A stretch of DNA of 64,000 nucleotides from Carnobacterium sp. 17-4 (GCF_000195575.1 NC_015391.1:1848363-1912362); one strand, 5' to 3'; counted from the stretch's first letter, positions 32,645 to 41,665 are shown. Translations and numbers: made by a program. Notes: generated by a model from the letters alone, not told the origin.

Positions 32645-34591
32645 ATGATTCTATTACAAGCGCAACATGTTGCTCGTTATTTTGGAGCAGATGTGTTGTT
32701 TGAAAATATTTATTTAGAGATTCAAGATAACTCACGCATTGCATTGGTGGGTAGAAATGGTACAGGAAAATCAACACTTCTAAAAATGATTGCAGATATC
32801 GAGCAGCCTGATGCCGGAAAGATTGTCAAAGGAAAACAAGTGACCATTGGCTATTTAGCTCAAAATACTGGTTTATCTTCTGAAAAAAGCATTTGGGATG
32901 AAATGTTAACAGTCTTTGAACCGGTCATTCAACTAGAAAAAGATATGCGTACAATTGAACAACAACTCGGAGATCCTGCATTACTTTCTAATGAAGAACT
33001 CTACAAGTCAACTTTAGACCGCTATGATCACATTCAAAATCGCTTTCGTGAAGAAAATGGATTTAGTTATCAAGCTGAGATTCGTTCTGTCTTGCACGGA
33101 TTTCGTTTTTACGAAGACGACTATAACAAACACATCAGCCAGCTTTCTGGTGGACAAAAAACTCGATTAGCTTTAGCCAAATTATTATTAGAAAAGAAAG
33201 ACCTACTGATTCTTGATGAACCGACAAACCATTTGGACATCGAAACGTTAAGTTGGTTAGAAAGTTATTTACAGTCTTATACTGGAGCACTACTGATTGT
33301 CTCTCATGACCGTTACTTTCTAGATAAAGTAGTAAATGAAGTTTATGAAATTAGTCGCCAAAAAATCTCTCATTACAAAGGAAATTATTCGAAATATTTG
33401 GACTTAAAGGCTGCTCAACTTGAACAAGAATGGAAAGAATTTGAAAAACAACAAGGTGAAATAGCAAAACTTGAAGATTTTGTCAGTCGCAATTTAGTTC
33501 GTGCTTCAACAACTAAGCGTGCACAAAGTCGGCGTAAGCAACTAGAAAAAATGGACCGGATAGATAAACCTCAAGGAGATGAAAAGTCTGCTCGTTTCTC
33601 TTTTAAATCAGAAAAAGAAAGTGGAAATGTTGTCTTAACCTTGGCTAATGGTGCCATTGGCTATGATGATACTATTTTATCCAGCCCTATCGAATTAGAT
33701 GTACGAAAATACGATTCTATTGCTTTAGTGGGGCCCAACGGTATTGGGAAATCAACTTTATTAAAATCATTAATTGGACAACTTCCTTTGATTCAAGGCG
33801 AAAAGCACTTAGGAACAAATGTATTATTGGGTTATTATGACCAAGAACAATCCGATTTGAATTCAACGAAATCTGTATTGGCTGAACTTTGGGATGAACA
33901 TCCGACTACTTCTGAAAAAGATATTCGCTCCATTTTAGGCAGTTTTTTATTTTCTGGTGCTGATGTAGAAAAAACTGTCTCTTCACTAAGTGGAGGAGAA
34001 AAAGCACGTCTGGCTTTAGCTAAGCTGGCAATGAACAAAAATAATTTTCTAATGTTAGATGAACCAACAAACCATTTGGATATCGATAGTAAAGAGGTTT
34101 TAGAAAATGCGTTAATTGATTTTGATGGAACCTTATTATTCGTTTCTCATGACCGCTATTTTATCAACCGAATTGCGACTACAATCATCGAACTATCTGA
34201 AAATGGCAGCACCCTTTATTTAGGTGATTATGACTATTACCTTGCAAAAAAGGCTGAGCAAGAGGAGTTGCGTTTGCTGGCTGAAGCGAAGACCGCTGAG
34301 ACGTCCAAGGTTGAATCTGTTCCAACAGTCAAAGGAAATCGTGAAATCAACAAAGCAGAACAAAAAATACTTCGCCAGTTGACACGTCGTATTGAAACAA
34401 TTGAAGCAGAAATGGATGAACTTGAAACGATTATTACAAACTGCGAAACACAATTAATTGATCCAGAAGTATTTGGAGATCATTTACGTGTACAAGAACT
34501 GAACACCGAAATTACTATTGCTCAAGAAAAACTAGATAGTTTAGTGAGTGAATGGGAAGAAAAAAGCTTACAATTAGAAGAATTACAGTAA
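32645..34591 (+). CDS. ABC-F family ATPase (YdiF-type translation factor)
   Basis: A 648-residue soluble protein with two ABC cassettes. The first has Walker A GRNGTGKST, signature LSGGQKTRLALA and Walker B LLILDEPTNHLD. The second has GPNGIGKST, LSGGEKARLALA and LMLDEPTNHLD. The linker (about 240-320) is charged and helical, and the C-terminal coiled-coil extension (about 570-648) is of the Uup/YdiF type. ABC-F proteins act on the ribosome; some give antibiotic resistance, but this one is in the housekeeping position. The start is ATG at 32645 after GAGGA; the ATG at 32630 overlaps that site. Confidence 0.93.
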   Translation: MILLQAQHVARYFGADVLFENIYLEIQDNSRIALVGRNGTGKSTLLKMIADIEQPDAGKIVKGKQVTIGYLAQNTGLSSEKSIWDEMLTVFEPVIQLEKDMRTIEQQLGDPALLSNEELYKSTLDRYDHIQNRFREENGFSYQAEIRSVLHGFRFYEDDYNKHISQLSGGQKTRLALAKLLLEKKDLLILDEPTNHLDIETLSWLESYLQSYTGALLIVSHDRYFLDKVVNEVYEISRQKISHYKGNYSKYLDLKAAQLEQEWKEFEKQQGEIAKLEDFVSRNLVRASTTKRAQSRRKQLEKMDRIDKPQGDEKSARFSFKSEKESGNVVLTLANGAIGYDDTILSSPIELDVRKYDSIALVGPNGIGKSTLLKSLIGQLPLIQGEKHLGTNVLLGYYDQEQSDLNSTKSVLAELWDEHPTTSEKDIRSILGSFLFSGADVEKTVSSLSGGEKARLALAKLAMNKNNFLMLDEPTNHLDIDSKEVLENALIDFDGTLLFVSHDRYFINRIATTIIELSENGSTLYLGDYDYYLAKKAEQEELRLLAEAKTAETSKVESVPTVKGNREINKAEQKILRQLTRRIETIEAEMDELETIITNCETQLIDPEVFGDHLRVQELNTEITIAQEKLDSLVSEWEEKSLQLEELQ

Positions 34592-34594
34592 AAT

Positions 34595-34630
34595 AAAAAA
34601 AGGATGAGACTTTTGTCTCATCCTTTTTTT
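34595..34630. terminator. Bidirectional terminator between ABC-F gene and tsaD
   Basis: AAAGGATGAGAC pairs perfectly with GTCTCATCCTTT around TTTT, with A and T tracts outside. Confidence 0.92.
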
Positions 34631-34667
34631 GGTTTAGAAAACTGAACCAAATCTTTTGTTCTCATTA

Positions 34668-35687
34668 TTAGTTAAATGTTAATCCTGGTTTAGCATTCAA
34701 CGCATAATCCGAAAATTGATCTTTTTGATACTGAATTGAAGCTGCCGCTCCGATCATAGCTGCATTATCTCCGCACAGCGACAATGGTGGAATGATCAAT
34801 TCTACATCCGGCAATTCTTCAGCCACAACTTTCGTAAGCGTATCACGCAACCCTTTATTTGCAGCTACTCCTCCTGCTAAAAGTAATTGCTTTATATTAA
34901 ATTCTTTAGCAGCTCTTAGCGTTTTTGAAACTAAGACTTCAATCACACTTGCTTGAAAACTAGCAGCTAAATTTATGTCATTAAGTGGTTCTCCTTTTTG
35001 ATTGGCATTATGAACAGTATTGATAAAGGAACTTTTTAATCCACTAAAACTAAAATCATAGTTATCTTCTTTCAACATAGCTCTTGGGAAATGATAAGTG
35101 TCTTCTCCAAGATGAGCCATCTCGTCTATTTTTTTCCCACCAGGATAAGATAATCCTAATACTCGACCGATTTTATCATAGGCTTCTCCTGCTGCATCAT
35201 CTCTTGTTTCGCCAATAATTGTGTAGTCTCCATCTTCCTTCATATAAACCAGTTCAGTATGTCCCCCACTAACAACTAATGCTAAGAGCGGAAAAACAAG
35301 CGGTTTAATCAAACGATTGGCATAAATGTGGCCTGCCATATGGTTGACAGCAATCAACGGTAATTGGTGCGCAAAAGCCACGGCCTTTGCAGCGTTAACC
35401 CCAATCAAAAGTGCTCCAACTAATCCCGGTCCTTGTGTAACAGCTACTGCCGATAGGTCCTCATAACTAACGTCAGCTTCAGTCATCGCTTCCTCAATGC
35501 ATTGGGTAATCTGTTCAACATGATGTCGACTGGCTATTTCAGGCACTACTCCACCGAAACGCATGTGGCTTTTAATTTGTGAAGCAACAATATTTGAATG
35601 AACAATCGTCCCATCTTCAACCACTGCCACACTAGTTTCATCGCAACTTGATTCAATTGCTAAAATTAGATTTCTCTTTATAGTCAT
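34668..35687 (-). CDS. tsaD: tRNA N6-adenosine threonylcarbamoyltransferase TsaD
   Basis: A 339-residue Kae1/Qri7/TsaD enzyme that transfers threonylcarbamoyl to A37 of ANN-decoding tRNAs, working with TsaB and TsaE. Motifs seen are [14 protein letters not shown] at the N-terminus, the metal-binding NHMAGHIYA (about 110-118), VSGGHTELV and [12 protein letters not shown]. It is the last gene of the tsaB-rimI-GNAT-tsaD cluster. The start is ATG at 35687. Confidence 0.97.
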   Translation of the reverse strand: MTIKRNLILAIESSCDETSVAVVEDGTIVHSNIVASQIKSHMRFGGVVPEIASRHHVEQITQCIEEAMTEADVSYEDLSAVAVTQGPGLVGALLIGVNAAKAVAFAHQLPLIAVNHMAGHIYANRLIKPLVFPLLALVVSGGHTELVYMKEDGDYTIIGETRDDAAGEAYDKIGRVLGLSYPGGKKIDEMAHLGEDTYHFPRAMLKEDNYDFSFSGLKSSFINTVHNANQKGEPLNDINLAASFQASVIEVLVSKTLRAAKEFNIKQLLLAGGVAANKGLRDTLTKVVAEELPDVELIIPPLSLCGDNAAMIGAAASIQYQKDQFSDYALNAKPGLTFN

Positions 35688-35735
35688 GCTTTCACTCTTT
35701 CTGTACTAGAATCTATTCAACCTATGTCTCTGTTT

Positions 35736-36206
35736 TTAAATTTTCAGCTGCATGATCAAGGCATGATCAACTGGGTCATGGTAATAATTTTTGCGCAGCG
35801 CAATTGTTTCAAAACCAGCTCTTTCATATACAGCAATCGCAGCTTTATTCTGCTCTCGAACTTCTAAAAAGACTGTTTTGATTTCTTCAGTTTTCAACTG
35901 TTTGATAAACGCGCTTAAAAAGGATTGGCCGATCCCTTGATTTTTAAAAGGCTTTAGAATTCCAAATGTGGTAATTTCTGCCTCATCAAAAAGTTGAGTA
36001 TACCCTATAAATCCAACTTTCTCTCCTTTTTGAAAAGCTATTCCGTATTTGTTATGAAATCCTGCTAATTCACTTTTATACGCTTCAACAGGCCAAGGGC
36101 TCCCATTAGGATAACTACCTTCAGCCAGTTGAAATAATTCATATGCTGTTAAATTCCCATTTTGATTAAATAAAAAAACTGTCTTTTCATTTAAATAATT
36201 ATCCAT
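35736..36206 (-). CDS. GNAT family N-acetyltransferase inserted between rimI and tsaD
   Basis: A 156-residue acetyltransferase. The acetyl-CoA motif FGILKPFKNQGIGQSFLSAFI (about 83-103) and the end motif AAIAVYERAGFETIALRKNYY (about 120-140) resemble RimI, but the protein is clearly different from its neighbour. B. subtilis has only one GNAT gene at this place. It might modify a ribosomal or translation protein, or be an unrelated insertion. The ribosome site AGGAA precedes the ATG. Confidence 0.85.
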   Translation of the reverse strand: MDNYLNEKTVFLFNQNGNLTAYELFQLAEGSYPNGSPWPVEAYKSELAGFHNKYGIAFQKGEKVGFIGYTQLFDEAEITTFGILKPFKNQGIGQSFLSAFIKQLKTEEIKTVFLEVREQNKAAIAVYERAGFETIALRKNYYHDPVDHALIMQLKI

Positions 36207-36217
36207 TGTTTAGTTCC

Positions 36218-36796
36218 TCATAACGGCTTACTCATTTCCAGTGCATCTTCTCGGTCACCGGTATAGTATGCTTTTTTTATCTTCCCTTTTTCAAAACCAA
36301 GTTTGCTGTACAAACGTTGTGCATTTTCATTTGAAACACGAACCTCTAAACTCATTCTTTTCATGCCTTCGTGTTGGGAAATTGTTTGCAATTCCGAAAT
36401 CAAAAATGTAGCAATTCCTTGTTTTTGATGACCTGGAATGACAGCTACATTTGTTACATGAGCTTCTTCGTCTACTAACCAAGCCCCAATGAAGCCAATT
36501 GCTTGCTTAGATTTTCGAACAATTAAGTAAATAGAGCGAGTATTTGTTTTGATTTCATGTTCTAATGCTTTTTTATTCCACGGTGTTTTCCCATTGTAAC
36601 AAAGTGTTTCTATTTTTAAAATATCGTAAATATCAGCTTCTGATCCAATCGAAGCTTGCAAAAGAGAACCGTCAACCAACAGAAAGGTCTTATTTTCAAG
36701 TTGTGCTCGTTTCGCCAACTTTTTTTTGGAACCCATTTGATTAGTAAGCACCATAAATTCCTCATTAATAAACCATTGCTTAAATTTTTTCAACAT
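36218..36796 (-). CDS. rimI: Ribosomal protein alanine N-acetyltransferase RimI
   Basis: A 192-residue GNAT protein that by family acetylates the N-terminal alanine of ribosomal protein S18. It has the RimI marks VTNVAVIPGHQKQGIATFLI, MSLEVRVSNENAQRLYSKLGF and YYTGDREDALEM. The N-terminal 50 residues are an extension compared with about 150-residue relatives. It overlaps the end of tsaB by 17 bp, and its GGAGG site lies inside tsaB, so the two are translationally coupled. Confidence 0.9.
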   Translation of the reverse strand: MLKKFKQWFINEEFMVLTNQMGSKKKLAKRAQLENKTFLLVDGSLLQASIGSEADIYDILKIETLCYNGKTPWNKKALEHEIKTNTRSIYLIVRKSKQAIGFIGAWLVDEEAHVTNVAVIPGHQKQGIATFLISELQTISQHEGMKRMSLEVRVSNENAQRLYSKLGFEKGKIKKAYYTGDREDALEMSKPL

Positions 36797-37502
36797 AAGC
36801 TTCCTCCAGTTGATCTGGATGCTCTTTACGCCAATTTTCCTCCGCTTCTGCTAGTTTCAAATAGTCAGGTATGAACATGTGTGCATCTACAGGTTCTTCC
36901 TTTATCCCTAATAAACCTAAAACACCAGCTTTTGGCAGATGATCTTTTAATGGCGCTTCAAACACCCGGTTCGTTAAATGCTGTTCAAATATATCTTTAT
37001 ATAAAGAACGGTCTTCTCCAATTAATTCAAACGTGCCTTCTCTTCTACTTAAATGCTCAGCCCATAATTCTGCTGAAATATGCGTATCGGGTTCAACTTG
37101 AACCAAATTTCCGTTTTGCCATTGGTATAAGCCGGTATAAATATTTTTACGACGTGCATCAAATAGAGGAACAAGATAGTGTGTTGAGGATTCACAATTT
37201 CCAGCTAATGTTTTCAAACTAGAAATGCCAACTAATTCAACACCCAAAGTCCACGCTAATGTTTTAGCAATCGTTACACCAATTCGTAAACCCGTGTAAG
37301 AACCAGGACCTTTAGCAACTACTATTCGATCTAATTCACTAGGTTTCCATTGAACATCATTCATTAACTCATCAATAGCAGGCATCAAACGCTCACTATG
37401 ATTCCGTTTAATATTTGTCGTAATCTCTCCTATAATTCTTTCTCCATCTAACACTGCAATACTCATTGCTTGATTAGAAGTGTCTATTGCCAATACTTTC
37501 AT
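36780..37502 (-). CDS. tsaB: tRNA threonylcarbamoyladenosine biosynthesis protein TsaB
   Basis: A 240-residue ASKHA-fold partner of TsaD. It starts MKVLAIDTSNQAMSIAVLD and has the conserved KGPGSYTGLRIGV (about 66-78) and DARRKNIYTGLY. It is the first gene of the cluster in this window. The usual upstream partner tsaE is not present here. The start is ATG at 37502 after AAAGGGAG. Confidence 0.95.
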   Translation of the reverse strand: MKVLAIDTSNQAMSIAVLDGERIIGEITTNIKRNHSERLMPAIDELMNDVQWKPSELDRIVVAKGPGSYTGLRIGVTIAKTLAWTLGVELVGISSLKTLAGNCESSTHYLVPLFDARRKNIYTGLYQWQNGNLVQVEPDTHISAELWAEHLSRREGTFELIGEDRSLYKDIFEQHLTNRVFEAPLKDHLPKAGVLGLLGIKEEPVDAHMFIPDYLKLAEAEENWRKEHPDQLEEAYVEKI

Positions 37503-37758
37503 GAGACGACTCCCTTTTATATGACTAGGCCATTTATTATAATTTTATTTTAGCACATATCTTATAAAAACTTAAATTCCTTATTTTCCAAACTGATCTG
37601 AAAGCGTATTAGTTGATTTTTAATTTACAAGAAGTTATGCTTCTTTATGTAAAGGATATTTATTATCTCAGCTCCAAAAGTTTTAAGCTTACATCTAAAA
37701 CTTTAGTTAGATATTAGTATCAGTGTCAAAAAATCTAGTTTCATAGGAGGAATTACAC

Positions 37759-37956
37759 ATGGAAAAAGATAACGGAATGAAGGATAAACTTAAAGGTATT
37801 AAAGATAAGGTTGTTGGTGAAGCCAAAGATTCTTATGGTGATGCTACAAATGACCATAGCAAACAAGCTGAAGGTAAAGCTCAAAAAACCAAAGGCGAAT
37901 TTCACAAAAAGGTCGGCAAAGTAAAAAGCGACTTAGATGATAAGAACAACAAGTAA
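37759..37956 (+). CDS. CsbD family stress protein
   Basis: A 65-residue, very hydrophilic Lys/Asp/Gly-rich protein with the CsbD pattern MKDKLKGIKDKVVGEAKDSYGD. Such proteins are abundant under general stress (the sigma-B regulon in Bacillus), and their role is unknown. TAGGAGG precedes the ATG. The 250-bp region between it and tsaB shows no other gene. Confidence 0.87.
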   Translation: MEKDNGMKDKLKGIKDKVVGEAKDSYGDATNDHSKQAEGKAQKTKGEFHKKVGKVKSDLDDKNNK

Positions 37957-37976
37957 CATTAAAATTTGTTTCCCCC

Positions 37977-38008
37977 TAAAGAGTACTGCTAACGTGGTGC
38001 TCTTTTTA
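37977..38008 (+). terminator. Terminator of the csbD-like gene
   Basis: AAAGAGTAC pairs with GTGCTCTTT around about 10 nt and is followed by T's. Confidence 0.65.
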
Positions 38009-38039
38009 ACTTAACTTATTTTTCTAAGGAGATCATACT

Positions 38040-38792
38040 ATGGCTAACATATTAATTACTGGAGCAACTGGAAATATTGGAGAAGTCTTAACAGCTCATC
38101 TTAAAAAGAAACATAAGTTAATATTAGTGGATATCGATTTTTCTGAGTCAGATAAAGAAATTATCGAAGGTACCATTAAAAAAGAGTTAGATTTATCGGT
38201 TTTAGATAACTGGAATGGCTTATTAAATGGAGTAGATTACGTCATTCAATTAGCCGGAGATCCTAGCCCTGATGCAGAATTTTATGATAGTCTTTTAGAT
38301 TTAAACTATAAAATCCCACATAATCTTTACTTAGAAGCTTCCAAAAGTGAATCAATCAAACGGATTATTTTTGCTAGTTCTATCCATGCTGTTGATGCTT
38401 ATCCGCAAAATGTACAAGTTGCTACAAATGATCCCGTCCGCCCTGCTGATTTGTATGGGGTATCTAAAGTCTACCTAGAAGGTTTAGCCAGCCATTACGC
38501 TTTTACAACCGGACTAGAATCGGTTGGTCTTCGGATTGGAGATTTTAAGGGCGATGACTTGCCTGCATTAGCTACACCAGATGCCATGTCAAATTACTTA
38601 TCAGGCAAAGATATGTGCCATCTTGTAGACTGCTGTTTGACTGCAACACTGAAAGAACCTTTCTTACTGGTTAATGGTATTTCAAACAACACTTTCCCAC
38701 GTCTAGATATTGATCAAGCTCGTGTTGATATTGGCTACCAGCCACAAGATAACGGTTTTAAACTACTCGGTTACTTTACAAAAGATGAATAA
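38040..38792 (+). CDS. NAD-dependent epimerase/dehydrogenase (extended SDR)
   Basis: A 250-residue Rossmann-fold protein. The cofactor site ITGATGNIGEVL lies at residues 5-16. The active-site pattern includes SSIHAVDAY (Ser about 113) and the YGVSKVYLE motif (Tyr/Lys about 141/145). It resembles uronate dehydrogenase-type short SDRs, but the substrate is not certain. AAGGAG precedes the start, and the gene ends right before the long hairpin element at 38.8 kb. Confidence 0.8.
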   Translation: MANILITGATGNIGEVLTAHLKKKHKLILVDIDFSESDKEIIEGTIKKELDLSVLDNWNGLLNGVDYVIQLAGDPSPDAEFYDSLLDLNYKIPHNLYLEASKSESIKRIIFASSIHAVDAYPQNVQVATNDPVRPADLYGVSKVYLEGLASHYAFTTGLESVGLRIGDFKGDDLPALATPDAMSNYLSGKDMCHLVDCCLTATLKEPFLLVNGISNNTFPRLDIDQARVDIGYQPQDNGFKLLGYFTKDE

Positions 38793-38805
38793 AAAAGAGT
38801 GGGAT

Positions 38806-38902
38806 AAAAAGCGTCTAGACCCGAAGCACTGGAACGAATACGCGCAGTGTGGTCATCGACCATCGAGTATTATTCGTGAAGTGGACGTCGGGTCTGCTTT
38901 TT
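38806..38902. repeat. Long structured hairpin element of about 97 bp
   Basis: Nested arms pair almost throughout: AAAAAGC/GCTTTTT, GACCCGA/TCGGGTC, CACT/AGTG, ACGAATAC/GTATtATTCGT and TGGTC-atc-GACCA at the tip (38806-38812, 38818-38824, 38827-38830, 38834-38841, 38850-38854, with partners mirrored to 38902). It is richer in GC than its surroundings and ends in a T-rich stretch, so it can act as a terminator. It has the look of a dispersed palindromic repeat or a small RNA; only one copy is in the window. Confidence 0.65.
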
Positions 38903-38934
38903 GGAGCACGTTTTAGAATAAACATTCGTATATA

Positions 38935-38970
38935 GAGAAGAGGCTGGGATTTTTATCCCAGCCTCTTCTC
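38935..38970. terminator. 16-bp perfect bidirectional terminator
   Basis: GAGAAGAGGCTGGGAT pairs perfectly with ATCCCAGCCTCTTCTC around TTTT. The type GAGGCTGGGA is common as a terminator in lactic acid bacteria. It serves the AI-2E-like gene on the minus strand and the SDR gene on the plus strand. Confidence 0.9.
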
Positions 38971-38977
38971 TATTTTT

Positions 38978-39454
38978 CTATTTACTTGGATAACTTTTCC
39001 GGACCATTTTCACTTCGTAAACTGCTTTTATTACTATGGCTATGAGCGCTCCTAATATAGCTCCAAATGGACCAAATAGCAATATACAAGCTATAGTCGA
39101 AATAAAGGTGTAAAGAGGTCTGACACCAATTTCTCTACCTGTAACAAACGGTTCAGCAACTTGGCGGATTACGTTGATAACAATATACAGTAAGCCAAGT
39201 TGCCAAGCCATTGTGGTATTTCCCATAAAGAAATAAACCAATGCCCACGGAATCATGATGATTCCACTTCCTAAAATTGGAACCATATCTACAATAGCAA
39301 TACCTAAAGCTTTTAATCCCCAATGATCAATTCCAATGATAACAAACCCAATACATAATAGGATAAAGGTCAATGCAGACAATTTCAATGCTGCTTTAAA
39401 ATACCCTTTGATCCCTTTTACTGATTGAGATAAAATTTCTTTTAAATCATTCAT
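38978..39454 (-). CDS. AI-2E family transporter-like protein, half length
   Basis: A 158-residue membrane protein with about four hydrophobic segments. DMVPILGSGIIMIPWALVYFFMG and EPFVTGREIGVRPLYTFISTIACILLFGPFGAILG match the C-terminal half of PF01594 proteins, which are usually near 350 residues. It has its own ribosome site (GAGGAAT) and start at 39454, so it looks like a genuine short member rather than a broken gene; no N-terminal half is encoded upstream. Function unknown. Confidence 0.75.
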   Translation of the reverse strand: MNDLKEILSQSVKGIKGYFKAALKLSALTFILLCIGFVIIGIDHWGLKALGIAIVDMVPILGSGIIMIPWALVYFFMGNTTMAWQLGLLYIVINVIRQVAEPFVTGREIGVRPLYTFISTIACILLFGPFGAILGALIAIVIKAVYEVKMVRKSYPSK

Positions 39455-39547
39455 TTTTATTCCTCTTTTCTCATTCATTTCTTCTATTGTACAAAAAGAA
39501 CAAGTTGATGCAATCCAACTTGAGTAGTATCTTTAAAATCCACAAAA

Positions 39548-39597
39548 AAATCACCTTAACAATAACAGTTTCTCTCCTGTATCTATTAAGGTGATTT
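39548..39597 (-). terminator. Terminator of the purine permease gene
   Basis: AAATCACCTTAA pairs with TTAAGGTGATTT around a 26-nt loop. On the minus strand a T tract follows. Confidence 0.75.
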
Positions 39598-39647
39598 AAG
39601 GTTTGTGTGCTCGTTTTTAGGTTAAGCTATTTATATTTTCTCTCTTT

Positions 39648-41111
39648 TTAGATAAAGGCCATAATTATGAAATTAAGAACAAACAGTCCAGTTGAGATCC
39701 ATAATACTGGATGAATGTCTTTTGTTTTTCCTTTAGCAACTTTAACAATAACATAGAAAATGAACCCAGCAGCAATACCATATGAAATACTATAAGATAA
39801 TCCCATAAATATTGAAGCAAAAAATGCGGGTATAGCTTCTTCCAAGTTTTCCCAATTGATTTCTAAGAATGATGACATCATCATTACACCTACTAATATT
39901 AAAGAAGCAGAGGTTGCTTGAGTAGGTACCAGTGCTACTAGCGGTGAGAATAAACTTGTTAATAAGAATAATACAGCTACCACAACACTTGTTAAACCAG
40001 TTCTTCCACCAGCACCAATACCAGCAGCACTTTCAACATAAGTTGTTGTATTTGAAGTCCCAAAAATAGCTCCTGCAGAAGTTGCAATTGCATCTGCAAA
40101 TAAGGCTTTGTCCATTTTTGTTTTAAATCCAGTACTACTGTCTAATGCTAGTTCGTCTTCAGCACTAAATATTCCTGTTTTACGACCCGTGCCAATAAAG
40201 GTTCCGATAGTATCAAATATATCCGATAAACTGAAAGCAAAAACCGTCATAATAACTAAAGGTAAACGTGCTACATCTGTAAATAATGAAATCATTCCTT
40301 CATTACCAAATGCTGCACCAAAAGTTGTTCCTAATTCTGAGAAAGCATTTCCTAGTGAATTAGCCGGATTAGATACGACAGATAAATCAACAACTCCCAT
40401 TGGAATTCCAATAATTGTTGTAAGGATGATTCCTATCAAAATAGCACCTTTAACATTTTTAACTAATAGAATCACAGTAATGATCAAACCGATCAATGCT
40501 AGTAATGATCCTGGACTTGTAAAATTAACTAGTGCAGGAACAATTCCTCCACCTGTTACAACATTTGAAATGCCATCTGGGTAAGAAGAAGCTGCTGCAT
40601 CAAAAGGAGCATTATTAACCGTTTGTATATTTCCAGGTTCAGAAGTAAACTGAAGAAATCCTGCATTCTTAATTCCGATATAAGCAACAAAAACACCGAT
40701 TCCAGCACTGATTGCATGTTGCAGACTTTCTGGAATTGAATGAATAATCAATTTACGTACTTTTGTTACCGTAATTAAGATATTTACTATCCCACAAATA
40801 AACACCATTGCTAGAGCTTCTTGCCATGAAAAACCTAGTGCAAAAACAACTGTGTACGTAAAGAATGCGTTTAATCCCATTCCAGGAGCTTGTGCATAAG
40901 GTACATTTGCAAATAATCCCATCACTAACGTACCAATAGCAGCAGCTATTATAGTAGATAAGAAAACAGCTTGTGTAGGCATACCCGTTAAAGATAAAAT
41001 TGCTGGGTTAACAAAAATAATATAAGACATTGCAAAGAAAGTTGTTAGACCTGCCGTGATTTCAGTGCTTACTTTAGTGCCATTTTCTTTCAATTTAAAA
41101 AACTTTTCCAT
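39648..41111 (-). CDS. NCS2 family purine permease (guanine/hypoxanthine type)
   Basis: A 487-residue membrane protein of the AzgA/PbuG branch of NCS2, with about 13 hydrophobic segments. It has the family pieces GLTTFFAMSYIIFVNPAIL, APGMGLNAFFTYTV and DIFDTIGTFIGTG. It imports guanine, hypoxanthine or adenine with protons. A guanine-class riboswitch in the leader supports guanine/hypoxanthine as ligand and substrate. It is a single gene with its own promoter and terminator. Confidence 0.93.
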   Translation of the reverse strand: MEKFFKLKENGTKVSTEITAGLTTFFAMSYIIFVNPAILSLTGMPTQAVFLSTIIAAAIGTLVMGLFANVPYAQAPGMGLNAFFTYTVVFALGFSWQEALAMVFICGIVNILITVTKVRKLIIHSIPESLQHAISAGIGVFVAYIGIKNAGFLQFTSEPGNIQTVNNAPFDAAASSYPDGISNVVTGGGIVPALVNFTSPGSLLALIGLIITVILLVKNVKGAILIGIILTTIIGIPMGVVDLSVVSNPANSLGNAFSELGTTFGAAFGNEGMISLFTDVARLPLVIMTVFAFSLSDIFDTIGTFIGTGRKTGIFSAEDELALDSSTGFKTKMDKALFADAIATSAGAIFGTSNTTTYVESAAGIGAGGRTGLTSVVVAVLFLLTSLFSPLVALVPTQATSASLILVGVMMMSSFLEINWENLEEAIPAFFASIFMGLSYSISYGIAAGFIFYVIVKVAKGKTKDIHPVLWISTGLFVLNFIIMAFI

Positions 41112-41262
41112 TTTACTATTTCCCCACTTTATTTGTATTACAAGTGAACCTGAATAGTTAAACCTACTGAGTTTTTAGTTTTCTACCTAACTGCATCGTA
41201 AAATATAAGGACAAAAAAATAACTATAAATAATTGCAGTTTTTCCAATGTGTCTAATGACTC

Positions 41263-41292
41263 TCTAAATAAACCTAAATGAGTTTATTTAGA
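41263..41292 (-). promoter_or_regulatory. Hairpin downstream of the aptamer, alternative to P1
   Basis: TCTAAATAAAC and GTTTATTTAGA form an 11-bp stem that shares bases with the 3' strand of aptamer stem P1, so the two cannot form together. It is the likely expression platform. No T tract follows, so its mode of action is open. Confidence 0.6.
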
Positions 41293-41364
41293 ACCAATAG
41301 TCTGAACATTTACGGTGTCCGGTAGAAACTTAAAGCCCATATCGCTTAATTATATTCGGTTCTA
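41289..41364 (-). ncRNA. Purine (guanine-class) riboswitch aptamer
   Basis: On the minus strand P1 is TAGAACC/GGTTCTA. The core contains GATATGG, TTTCTACCGG and ACCGTAAATGT, as in the xpt aptamer, followed by GACTAT. The base that pairs with the ligand is C in GACTAT (U would be adenine-type), so guanine or hypoxanthine is predicted. It starts a few nucleotides after the transcription start and controls the NCS2 permease. Confidence 0.95.
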
Positions 41365-41378
41365 AACATTGCATTTTA

Positions 41379-41407
41379 ATTATAGAAGATGATTCACTAT
41401 AAAACAA
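41379..41407 (-). promoter_or_regulatory. Promoter of the riboswitch-permease transcript
   Basis: On the minus strand a -35 TTGTTT (41402-41407) and a perfect -10 TATAAT (41379-41384) are 17 bp apart. Confidence 0.7.
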
Positions 41408-41665
41408 CCATATAATAAATATTCAATCAAATTAATTAGATAATCGTTCGTGTTTTACCCGTAAAATTCAGTTATATTAAGAAATATTTAAAAAATCAAG
41501 CTCCATTTCCTCTTATTTGTTTCTAATTCTTAACCGCTTTCTTATTTTTAGCGTTAGTCCACTGTCTAACTCACCTAATTTCAAACCCTCAAATAAAGCG
41601 TTCTCTTTTTTATTTCCCCTATAATGCGTTACAATAGTTTTATAACTAACAAGGGGGAATTTATT
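41408..41665. other. Intergenic region before the tandem small genes
   Basis: AT-rich, without a recognisable gene. It ends with a perfect AAGGGGG ribosome site before 41666. A -10-like TATAAT (41620-41625) may serve that gene. Confidence 0.35.

Noticed and set aside
40108-40584. A 158-codon plus-strand frame opposite the purine permease
   Set aside because: It lies wholly within the NCS2 gene and has no ribosome site. Codon structure of the permease explains it.
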